Positions 24,891 through 33,135 of a DNA stretch of 64,000 bases are shown piece after piece. The DNA is from Daejeonella oryzae DSM 19973 (GTDB lineage: Bacteria > Bacteroidota > Bacteroidia > Sphingobacteriales > Sphingobacteriaceae), in the NCBI RefSeq assembly GCF_000422945.1, contig NZ_AUHA01000003.1:434001-498000 (forward strand), in the 5' to 3' direction. Both the position numbers and the translations under genes were made by a program. Each line of letters opens with the position of its first letter. Position 1 is the stretch's first letter. The notes below the pieces were generated by a model, which saw only the letters and a program-made list of their open reading frames with translations, did no database searches and had not been told where the DNA came from.

Positions 24891-27800
24891 ATGAAACAAA
24901 TATTCCTGCTTTTCATGACTCTGTTTTTTTGGACTTCATCATTTGCTCAAAAAAAGGTTCGTTCTTTAAATTCATCTAATTCTAAGTTTGAATATGATAG
25001 TATTTTATACAGCAACCTTCAATATCGTCAATTGGGACCTTTTAGAGGTGGTAGAAGTGCCGCAGTTGCCGGTGATTTATCAGAGAAAAATCTTTTCTAT
25101 ATGGGTGCCACCGGCGGTGGAGTATGGAAAACTCAAGATGGCGGGAATAACTGGAAAAACATTTCTGATAAATATTTTGGCGGGAGCATTGGCTCGGTGG
25201 CCGTTGCAACTTCGGATAATAGTATTTTGTATGTAGGTGAAGGTGAAAACACCATGCGTGGTAATGTTAGTGAAGGAATAAATGGTATTTGGAAAAGCGA
25301 AGACGGAGGAAGAAGCTGGATAAACAGAGGATTAAAAAATACAAGACATATCACACGAATTATTATCCACCCTAAAAATCCAGATATTGTTTGGATTGCT
25401 GCAGTTGGACATTTATTTGGTCCGAATGAAGAAAGAGGGGTTTTTAAAACGTTAGACGGTGGAAAAAATTGGAAACGTGTTCTATATGCTAATAATTTAT
25501 CTGGTGCTGTAGATTTGGTTATGGAGCCTGATAATCCTAAAGTATTGTATGCAACTACTTGGAGAGTTATTCGCACGCCTTATAGTATGGAGAGCGGAGG
25601 AGAAGGAAGCGGTTTATGGAAAAGTACGGATGGGGGAGATAGTTGGAAAAATATTTCGAGAAATAAAGGTTTACCAAAAGATACGCTGGGGATTTTAGGT
25701 ATTGCTGTAAGTCATTCAAATCCCGACCGGCTATACAGTATTATAGAATCTAAAACCGGCGGATTATTCAGGTCGGATGATGCCGGCGAATCCTGGTTAA
25801 AAGTGAACAGTGAAAATGATATTCGTCAAAGAGCGTGGTATTATAATAAAGTATTTATAGATCCTAAAAATGAAAATACAGTATATGTTTTGAATGTAGA
25901 TTTTTTGCGTTCAAGAGACGGCGGAAAAACTTTTCAGGCCATTAATACACCTCATGGTGATCATCATGATTTATGGATTGATCCTAAAGATGCGAACCGG
26001 ATGGTGATTGGTGATGATGGGGGAGCGCAGATAAGTTTCAATGGAGGATCTAACTGGAGTACTTATGAAAACCAACCCACAGCTCAGATTTATCGCGTAA
26101 GTACAGATAATCATTTCCCTTACCGGATTTTAGGTGCTCAGCAGGATAATTCTACTATTCGAATTATGTCAAGAACCTATGGAGGTGCAATAACTGAAAA
26201 AGACTGGGAGCCAACTGCAGGTGCAGAATCAGGCTATGTTGTTGCTGATCCATTAAATCCCGATGTGGTTTATGGAGGAAATTATGGTGGTTATTTATCC
26301 CGATTAGATCACAAAACTGGTGAAAACCGTGCGATTACAGTCTGGCCTGATAATCCTATGGGATCCGGAGCAGATGTATTAAAATATCGTTTTCAATGGA
26401 ATTTCCCGATCTTCTTTTCTCCCAATAACCTTAAAGAACTTTATGCTGCCGGAAATATTTTATTTAAAACAACTAATGAAGGCCAAAGCTGGGAAGCAAT
26501 AAGCCCGGACCTGACACGGAATGATAAGAAACGCCAGGCACCGAGCGGAGGAGTAATTACAAAAGATAATACTAGTGTTGAATATTACGGTACCATTTTT
26601 ACCGCAACAGAGTCACCTTATGAAGATGATTTATTGTGGGCCGGAAGTGATGACGGATTACTTCACGTAAGTAAAGATGGTGGAAAGAACTGGCAGAATG
26701 TTACACCTAAAGGAATGCCAGAATGGATGATGTTTAATAGTATTGATCCGGATCCATTTAAAAAAGGTGGGGCGTATGTAGTTGGAACCAGGTATAAATC
26801 TGATGATTATCGCCCGTATATCTACAAAACTGAAGACTACGGAAAAACCTGGAAGCTGATCACAAACGGAATTCCTGATAATCATTTTGCAAGGGTTGTG
26901 CGTGCAGATCCAAAACGTCCGGGACTTTTATATGCGGGAACAGAATTTGGTATGTATATATCCTACAACGACGGACTTAACTGGAAGCCTTTTCAGTTGA
27001 ATTTGCCCATGGTTCCAATTACCGATCTTACCATTAAGGATAATGATTTAATTGTGGCAACTCAAGGCCGATCTTTTTGGGTGTTAGATGATTTAAGTTT
27101 AGTTCAGCAGCTTAATTCAGGATTAACGACAAAAAATCTGAAGGTATTTAATCCCGGAGAATCTTATCGGAAATCCGGGTTTGTAAACCCGAACGCAAAA
27201 AATGCAGGTATGAATCCTCCCAATGGAGTAATTATAAATTATTTTTTAAAAAATGTTTCAGATTCTGCCAATGTATCTGTTAACTTATATGATTCAGCCA
27301 ATAAGTTTATAAGAACTTTTAGCACCAAAGGAAAGGCTGATGATAAACTGAATGTTAAACCAGGAATGAATCAGTTTGTATGGAATTTGAGTTATCCTTC
27401 GGTTGAGAGGATTGACGGCATGATTCTCTGGAATGGAAATGTAAGCGGTCCGAAAGCCGTTCCGGGAAATTATAAAGCGGTTGTTAAGTATGGAGCAGAT
27501 TCCTCTGAAGTGAATTTTACTATTAAGGCCGATCCCAATTATAAAATATCTCAGTCGGATTATCAGGAACAGTTCAATTTTTTATCACAGGTTAAAGATA
27601 AATTTTCGGAAACCCAAAAGGGAATTAAAGAGATCAGGAATATTCGTTTGCAACTGAACAGATTTACTGAGCGTGGAAAAGATCTTCCAAAACAACTGAA
27701 AGACAAAGCTGCCGAAATCAATAAAAAGATCACAAGCATAGAAGAAACGCTTTATCAAACCAAATCCCGAAGCGGGCAGGATGTACTTAATTATCCGATC

Positions 27801-28007
27801 AGGCTTAACGATAAACTTTCGGGAGTTTTTGATACCGCAAATTCTGGATTTGCAGCGCCAAGCAAACAAGTTAAAGAAGTGTATGCGGAACTGTCCAAAC
27901 AGATAGATGTGGAGTTATCCAAGCTCAAGGCTGTCAAGGAAACTGATCTCAAACAATTTAATGAACTGGTTATAGCTAAAGCAGTTCCCGCAATAACTGT
28001 TAATTAG
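24891..28007 (+). CDS. Secreted VPS10/sortilin-like Asp-box propeller protein
   Basis: This 1038-residue exported protein (signal peptide about 1-20, ending SSFAQ) contains about eleven Asp-box motifs of the form (S/T)xDxGxxW, for example KTQDGGNNW, KSEDGGRSW, KTLDGGKNW, KSTDGGDSW, RSDDAGESW, VSKDGGKNW and KTEDYGKTW. These build one or more beta-propellers (about residues 45-740). A beta-sandwich-like stretch (about 770-880) and a helical coil (about 880-1038) follow. Bacteroidota homologues are often annotated as glycosyl hydrolase or sortilin-like, but no catalytic residues of sialidases are evident, so a binding or scaffold role is equally likely. The ATG at 24891 is preferred over a TTG eleven codons upstream. 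There is no T9SS sorting domain. Confidence 0.85.
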   Translation: MKQIFLLFMTLFFWTSSFAQKKVRSLNSSNSKFEYDSILYSNLQYRQLGPFRGGRSAAVAGDLSEKNLFYMGATGGGVWKTQDGGNNWKNISDKYFGGSIGSVAVATSDNSILYVGEGENTMRGNVSEGINGIWKSEDGGRSWINRGLKNTRHITRIIIHPKNPDIVWIAAVGHLFGPNEERGVFKTLDGGKNWKRVLYANNLSGAVDLVMEPDNPKVLYATTWRVIRTPYSMESGGEGSGLWKSTDGGDSWKNISRNKGLPKDTLGILGIAVSHSNPDRLYSIIESKTGGLFRSDDAGESWLKVNSENDIRQRAWYYNKVFIDPKNENTVYVLNVDFLRSRDGGKTFQAINTPHGDHHDLWIDPKDANRMVIGDDGGAQISFNGGSNWSTYENQPTAQIYRVSTDNHFPYRILGAQQDNSTIRIMSRTYGGAITEKDWEPTAGAESGYVVADPLNPDVVYGGNYGGYLSRLDHKTGENRAITVWPDNPMGSGADVLKYRFQWNFPIFFSPNNLKELYAAGNILFKTTNEGQSWEAISPDLTRNDKKRQAPSGGVITKDNTSVEYYGTIFTATESPYEDDLLWAGSDDGLLHVSKDGGKNWQNVTPKGMPEWMMFNSIDPDPFKKGGAYVVGTRYKSDDYRPYIYKTEDYGKTWKLITNGIPDNHFARVVRADPKRPGLLYAGTEFGMYISYNDGLNWKPFQLNLPMVPITDLTIKDNDLIVATQGRSFWVLDDLSLVQQLNSGLTTKNLKVFNPGESYRKSGFVNPNAKNAGMNPPNGVIINYFLKNVSDSANVSVNLYDSANKFIRTFSTKGKADDKLNVKPGMNQFVWNLSYPSVERIDGMILWNGNVSGPKAVPGNYKAVVKYGADSSEVNFTIKADPNYKISQSDYQEQFNFLSQVKDKFSETQKGIKEIRNIRLQLNRFTERGKDLPKQLKDKAAEINKKITSIEETLYQTKSRSGQDVLNYPIRLNDKLSGVFDTANSGFAAPSKQVKEVYAELSKQIDVELSKLKAVKETDLKQFNELVIAKAVPAITVN

Positions 28008-28026
28008 ATATAAAAAATATGCACAT

Positions 28027-28060
28027 AAAAAAACCGGCATCAATTGATACCGGTTTTTTT
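28027..28060. terminator. Bidirectional intrinsic terminator
   Basis: AACCGG and CCGGTT arms extended by ATCAATTGAT form a hairpin framed by an A-run and a T-run, between the Asp-box gene and the convergent lpd gene. Confidence 0.85.
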
Positions 28061-28078
28061 GTTTAAACTAAAATAGTT

Positions 28079-29467
28079 TTATAGATGAATTACTTCTCCA
28101 TAAGCATCAGCAGCAGCTTCCATAATGGCTTCGCTCATGGTTGGATGAGGATGAACAGATTTAACAATATCCATTCCGGTAGTTTCAAGTTTGCGGGCTA
28201 CCACAATTTCAGCAATCATCTCGGTAACATTTGCTCCGATCATGTGAGCTCCTAAAAATTCACCGTATTTAGCATCGAAAATTACTTTTACAAAACCATC
28301 TTTTGTGCCGGCAGCACTGGCTTTACCTGATGCTGAAAATGGGAATTTTCCAACTTTAATTTCATATCCGGCTTCTTTTGCAGCTTTTTCTGTATAACCA
28401 ACCGAAGCAATTTCAGGAGTGCAATACGTGCATCCGGGAATGTTATTATAATCTAAAGGATCAGGGTGATGACCAGCAATTTTTTCAACACAAATAATTC
28501 CCTCTGCTGATGCTACGTGAGCAAGCGCCTGGCCTTTAACAATATCTCCAATAGCGAACACGCCATCGATATTTGTTTTATAATAATCATCAACTACAAC
28601 CCGGCCTTTGTCTGTTTTTACTCCAACTTCTTCTAAGCCTAAATTTTCTAAATTGGCAGTTACACCAACTGCTGATAATACAATATCACATTCTAAAGTT
28701 TCTGTGCTGTTTGCAGTTTTTACCTGCACCTTACAGCCACTGCCAGAAGTGTCAACTGATTCAACATTGGCACCAGTCATTATAGTTATACCGGCTTTCT
28801 TTAAACTGCGAAGCAATTGCTTGGATATATCTTCGTCTTCGACAGGAACTATATTATTTAAATATTCTACTATGGTAACCTTGGTGCCAATGGAGTTATA
28901 GAAATAGGCAAACTCAACGCCTATTGCACCTGATCCAACAACAACTAAAGACTTTGGCTGCTCCGGCAATGACATCGCCTGACGGTAACCAATAACCTTT
29001 TTACCATCCTGTTTAAGGTTAGGTAACTCACGTGAGCGACCGCCGGTTGCAAGAATTGTATTGGTGGCTGAATATTCTTTTATTGATCCATCAGAACCTT
29101 TAACTTCTACTTTACCGCCTTTTTTAATTTTGGCAGTTCCCATAATCACGTCAATTTTGTTCTTTTTCATCAGAAACTGGATCCCTTTGCTCATACCATC
29201 AGCAACATCGCGACTTCTTTTTATAATGCTATTAAAATCTACTTCTGCACTCTGGACTTTAATTCCATAATCGGCAGCATGAGTTATATATTCAAAAACA
29301 TTTGCGCTCTTTATTAAAGCTTTAGTTGGAATACATCCCCAGTTTAAGCAAATGCCGCCTAAAGATTCGCGTTCTACAATGGCAACTTTAAGTCCCAACT
29401 GAGCCGCACGTATGGCTGCAACATAACCACCGGGTCCGCTTCCTATAACAATGATGTCGTAATTCAT
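28079..29467 (-). CDS. lpdA: Dihydrolipoamide dehydrogenase (E3)
   Basis: This 462-residue flavoprotein oxidises dihydrolipoamide with NAD+ as E3 of 2-oxo-acid dehydrogenase complexes. The FAD motif GSGPGGYVAAIR starts near residue 9, the redox disulfide is in GGICLNWGCIPTK near residues 34-46, the NAD motif GSGAIG lies near 178-183, and the catalytic His-Glu pair is in HPHPTMSE near 438-445. The ATG at 29467 is chosen because the GTG/TTG-type extension upstream adds 13 residues absent in the family. No E1 or E2 genes lie nearby, so it probably serves several complexes. A TAGATTTG promoter lies 36 bases upstream. Confidence 0.96.
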   Translation of the reverse strand: MNYDIIVIGSGPGGYVAAIRAAQLGLKVAIVERESLGGICLNWGCIPTKALIKSANVFEYITHAADYGIKVQSAEVDFNSIIKRSRDVADGMSKGIQFLMKKNKIDVIMGTAKIKKGGKVEVKGSDGSIKEYSATNTILATGGRSRELPNLKQDGKKVIGYRQAMSLPEQPKSLVVVGSGAIGVEFAYFYNSIGTKVTIVEYLNNIVPVEDEDISKQLLRSLKKAGITIMTGANVESVDTSGSGCKVQVKTANSTETLECDIVLSAVGVTANLENLGLEEVGVKTDKGRVVVDDYYKTNIDGVFAIGDIVKGQALAHVASAEGIICVEKIAGHHPDPLDYNNIPGCTYCTPEIASVGYTEKAAKEAGYEIKVGKFPFSASGKASAAGTKDGFVKVIFDAKYGEFLGAHMIGANVTEMIAEIVVARKLETTGMDIVKSVHPHPTMSEAIMEAAADAYGEVIHL

Positions 29468-29503
29468 ATAATTAATGAGTAATAGAACAAAATAATTGAG
29501 CGC

Positions 29504-29531
29504 CAAATCTAAGAAAATAGAATTCTAACAA
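29504..29531 (-). promoter_or_regulatory. lpd promoter
   Basis: On the minus strand TAGATTTG (29504-29511) matches TAnnTTTG exactly and TTG (29529-29531) lies 17 bases upstream. The predicted leader is about 30 bases. Confidence 0.55.
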
Positions 29532-29606
29532 GAAATGTTTAAGCGCATAAGCCTGTTTAAATTACAAAAATGAAGTTTTTATGGAAATGTCTAAAAATAA
29601 GCGCAT

Positions 29607-29625
29607 TGTTAACATTAAGTTAACA
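29607..29625. promoter_or_regulatory. Inverted repeat, possible operator
   Basis: TGTTAAC-N5-GTTAACA is a perfect 7-bp inverted repeat lying about 30 bases upstream of the -7 box of the TonB receptor gene. Its placement just upstream of the expected -33 region suggests a regulator site. Confidence 0.45.
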
Positions 29626-29656
29626 TGATATACCTTCTTTTTTTGAAAAACCTGAT

Positions 29657-29664
29657 TATCTTTG
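29657..29664 (+). promoter_or_regulatory. TonB receptor -7 promoter box
   Basis: TATCTTTG is an exact TAnnTTTG match 53 bases before the ATG at 29718. A -33 TTG at standard spacing is missing, which would fit dependence on an activator or extracytoplasmic-function sigma factor. Confidence 0.5.
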
Positions 29665-29717
29665 CCGAAATTATAAAAACCCACAGGTAGATTTAAATCT
29701 AACAAACAAAAAACAAC

Positions 29718-32700
29718 ATGAAGAAAATTTTACTCTCTACGCTTGTTTTGTTATTGACGGCATTTAGCATGTATGCCCAGGTAACAACAAGTAGTTTAAC
29801 CGGTACGGTGTCTGATGAAAGAGGCGAATCCTTACCTGGTGCAACAGTAATAGCAGTTCACAATCCATCTGGAAGCCGCTATTCTACTTCAACAAATGTT
29901 CAGGGAAAATATACTGTTCCCGGCATGCGTGTTGGTGGTCCTTATACTATTACTGTAAAGTTTATAGGTTACAAAGATCGCGTAATTGAGAATGTGAGTT
30001 TAACTTTAGGAACAGCTTCTACTGTTAATGCGAAGTTAGATCCGACTACCACTGAATTAGTTGAAGTTATGGTAACGGCTAGTCCTAAGAATGCAATTAT
30101 TTCTTCAGACAGAACAGGAGCAGCTACTAACATTGGCCGTGAAGCAATTGCAAGTCTTCCAACTATCGGAAGAACAATCAATGATTTTACACGGTTAACT
30201 CCCCAGGCAAATGGTCAGTCATTTGGTGGACAGGATAACCGTTTAAATAGTATCACTGTTGATGGTTCATTATTCAATAACTCTTTTGGATTATCCGGAC
30301 AGCCGGGTGGCCGTACAGGTGTTGCGCCAATTTCTTTGGATGCAATTGATCAGATTCAGGTTAACATCGCACCATTTGACGTTCGTCAGTCTGGTTTCGT
30401 AGGAGCCGGTGTGAATGCGGTTACTAAATCAGGAACTAATAATGTAACCGGTACGTTTTTTTACAATGTTCAATCAGAGCAGTTTGTAGGTGATAAAACA
30501 AAAGAGGTTAACCTGGTAAAACAAAACTTTAACTCTACGCAGTTCGGTTTGAGTTTAGGTGGCCCTATCGTAAAAAACAAATTGTTTTTCTTCGTAAATG
30601 CTGAGAAACAAAAAAACAGCACGCCAGCATCTTCTTTCTTCGCACGTGAAGCAGGACAGACAGCCGGAAATAATATTTCTTCAGTTTCTTCTTCGGAACT
30701 AGCTTTGGTAAGTAACCAGTTAGCATCTTTAGGTTACGAAACAGGAATTTATCAGGCATATAATTTTCAGACTAAAGGTGATCGTTTCATCAGCCGTTTA
30801 GATTGGAATATAAATGATAAGAACAAATTCTCTATTCGCTATAACTATTTGAATTCATCTGATGATAAGCCGGTTTCTAATTCATCTTCTTTAGGTTTTG
30901 GTAATCGTTTTAACGGATCAAGATCAATGAGTTTCCGTAATTCTAACTACAGTCAGAACGAAAAAATTCATTCAGTAGTAGGAGAGTTAAACTCAACTTT
31001 CGGTAAATTTTCAAATACTTTTATAGCTGGTTACACTTACCAGAATGAAGATCGTGGATCTGCAGGAAATCTTTTCCCATTAATTGAAATACAAAATGGA
31101 GGATCTACCTATATTACTGCGGGAACTGAGCCTTTCACACCAAACAATAAATTAAGTTACAGTACCTATCAGGCATCAAATAACTTAACTTACTATGCTA
31201 ACAAACACACGTTAACGGGTGGTATCAGTGTAGAGCGCTTAGAGTTTGCAAACGTATTTTTCCCGGGTTCACAGAGTGTTTACGTATTTAACAGTCTTAA
31301 TGATTTTAATACTGCTATTAATTCTTATAAAGCCAATAATAGCTTAACTACTTCACCTGTATCTTTAAGACGTTTCCAATTACGTTTTTCAGCTTTACCA
31401 GGTGGTGCAGAGCCAGTTCAGGAAACCAAAGTTTGGTATACAGGAGCGTATGTTCAGGATGAATTCCAGGCAAATGAAAATTTCAAAGTAACCGCAGGAT
31501 TAAGAGCCGATATTCCGGTTTTCGATAAAACAGGTTACTTCAATGCAAATGTTACTCCTTTAACATTTAAAAATGGTGCTGGTGAAAACGTACAGGTTAG
31601 TACTGATGAATTGCCGGCTTCTAAATTATTATTATCTCCAAGAGTTGGTTTCAACTACAATGTAAAAGGAGAAAGTGATCTTCAAATTCGTGGTGGATCC
31701 GGATTATTTACCGGTCGTCCTGCTTTCGTTTGGATCTCTAATCAAATCGGAAATAACGGTGTATTATCAGGATTTGAATCTATCGACAATACTACAAATC
31801 GTCCTTTCAGTCCAAATCCTGCTCAATATATCCCGGCAAATCCTTCAGCTGGTTTACCAACCACATATGAGCTAAACGTTACTGATCCTAATTTTAAATT
31901 CCCACAGGTTTGGAGAAGTAACTTAGCATTTGACAAAAAATTATTTGCCGGTTTAGTAGGTACAGCTGAGTTCTTATACTCAAAAGATATCAACGCTGTT
32001 GATTACGAGAATATCAATCAGGAATCTTCAACTGGTTCATTTGCCGGTCCTGATGCTCGTCCAACCTACCCGGGTTTAGGATTAAGCAGTACAGCATTTA
32101 ATAATGCATCAAGAATTAATGATAACATTACCGCTTTATATTATTTAACAAATACAGACGAAGGATATTCTTATTCTGCAACTGCTGCAATTGAACGTCC
32201 TTACAGAAAAGGTGTTTATTTCAAAGCTGCTTACACTTACGGAAAATCTAAAAACGTACTTAATGCAGGAAGTAACGCAAGTGGTTCTTACAACAACAAC
32301 GCAATTGTTTATGATGCAAATAATGCTCCATTAGCATTTGCTGCTGACGATCAGCGTCACCGCGTAATTGCTACCGCTTCTTATAAAAAATCTTATAAAA
32401 TCGGTTCTTCTGAAATATCTGTTTTCGGCGAAGGTCGTCAGTCAGGTAACTTCAGTTACATTTACTCAGGAGATTTAAACGGTGATGGTAACACAAATGA
32501 TTTAGTTTACATTCCAAACAATGCATCTGAATTAAGATTTGTTCCAAGAACTGTTACTGTAGGCTCTGGTGCAAATGCGGTTTCACGTACTTTTACTGCT
32601 GATGAGCAAGCTCAATTATTTGATCAGTATATCAGCCAGGATGATTATTTAAGCAAAAATCGTGGTAAATATGCAGAACGTAATGGTGCTTTGTTCCCAT

Positions 32701-33011
32701 GGTATTACAGAGCTGATGCTGCATTCATCCAGGAATTCAACATCCGTGATAACGGTAAAAACAATATTTTGCAATTCCGTGTGGATGTGTTCAACGTTAC
32801 CAATATGATCAACAAAGATTGGGGTGGTGGTAAATTTGTAAATCAGTCTAGAATCTTATCACCACGTGGTACTGATGCTTCCGGAAACCCAACTTACCAG
32901 TATAACAACTTTTCAGGAACAACTCCTGTAACTTCAACTTTTGGAAATACTACTTCAATTGGTGCTGATACTTACCGTGCTCAATTTGGATTCCGTTATA
33001 TTTTCAATTAA
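29718..33011 (+). CDS. TonB-dependent outer-membrane receptor
   Basis: This 1097-residue outer-membrane protein has a signal peptide (1-20, ending MYAQ), an N-terminal CarboxypepD_reg-like domain (about 24-115, SLTGTVSDERGESLPGATV), a plug domain (about 120-250, with QVNIAPFDVRQSGFVGAGV), and a long beta-barrel ending in the aromatic C-terminus FGFRYIFN. It lacks a SusD partner downstream, unlike polysaccharide-utilisation loci, and resembles the OmpA-related/TonB group with a carboxypeptidase-regulatory-like domain. The next gene is a DPP7-type peptidase with its own promoter and a terminator between them. The cargo is unknown; peptides or siderophores are possible. Confidence 0.92.
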   Translation: MKKILLSTLVLLLTAFSMYAQVTTSSLTGTVSDERGESLPGATVIAVHNPSGSRYSTSTNVQGKYTVPGMRVGGPYTITVKFIGYKDRVIENVSLTLGTASTVNAKLDPTTTELVEVMVTASPKNAIISSDRTGAATNIGREAIASLPTIGRTINDFTRLTPQANGQSFGGQDNRLNSITVDGSLFNNSFGLSGQPGGRTGVAPISLDAIDQIQVNIAPFDVRQSGFVGAGVNAVTKSGTNNVTGTFFYNVQSEQFVGDKTKEVNLVKQNFNSTQFGLSLGGPIVKNKLFFFVNAEKQKNSTPASSFFAREAGQTAGNNISSVSSSELALVSNQLASLGYETGIYQAYNFQTKGDRFISRLDWNINDKNKFSIRYNYLNSSDDKPVSNSSSLGFGNRFNGSRSMSFRNSNYSQNEKIHSVVGELNSTFGKFSNTFIAGYTYQNEDRGSAGNLFPLIEIQNGGSTYITAGTEPFTPNNKLSYSTYQASNNLTYYANKHTLTGGISVERLEFANVFFPGSQSVYVFNSLNDFNTAINSYKANNSLTTSPVSLRRFQLRFSALPGGAEPVQETKVWYTGAYVQDEFQANENFKVTAGLRADIPVFDKTGYFNANVTPLTFKNGAGENVQVSTDELPASKLLLSPRVGFNYNVKGESDLQIRGGSGLFTGRPAFVWISNQIGNNGVLSGFESIDNTTNRPFSPNPAQYIPANPSAGLPTTYELNVTDPNFKFPQVWRSNLAFDKKLFAGLVGTAEFLYSKDINAVDYENINQESSTGSFAGPDARPTYPGLGLSSTAFNNASRINDNITALYYLTNTDEGYSYSATAAIERPYRKGVYFKAAYTYGKSKNVLNAGSNASGSYNNNAIVYDANNAPLAFAADDQRHRVIATASYKKSYKIGSSEISVFGEGRQSGNFSYIYSGDLNGDGNTNDLVYIPNNASELRFVPRTVTVGSGANAVSRTFTADEQAQLFDQYISQDDYLSKNRGKYAERNGALFPWYYRADAAFIQEFNIRDNGKNNILQFRVDVFNVTNMINKDWGGGKFVNQSRILSPRGTDASGNPTYQYNNFSGTTPVTSTFGNTTSIGADTYRAQFGFRYIFN

Positions 33012-33030
33012 TTAATATCAACTAATTTGA

Positions 33031-33062
33031 AACCCGCTTCAATTATTGAAGCGGGTTTTTTT
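33031..33062 (+). terminator. Intrinsic terminator of TonB receptor gene
   Basis: AACCCGCTTCAA (33031-33042) pairs with TTGAAGCGGGTT (33046-33057) and is followed by a T-run. It isolates the receptor gene from the peptidase gene. Confidence 0.92.
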
Positions 33063-33082
33063 ATGGCTTAAAAATTGACTAG

Positions 33083-33115
33083 TTGTGTAATCAAATACAT
33101 TCATTGTTATCTTTG
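33083..33115 (+). promoter_or_regulatory. Promoter of S46 peptidase gene
   Basis: TTG (33083-33085), 22 bases, then TATCTTTG (33108-33115), an exact -7 match. The predicted leader is about 15-20 bases to the ATG at 33136. Confidence 0.55.
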
Positions 33116-33135
33116 TTAAACATTAAATTATCAGC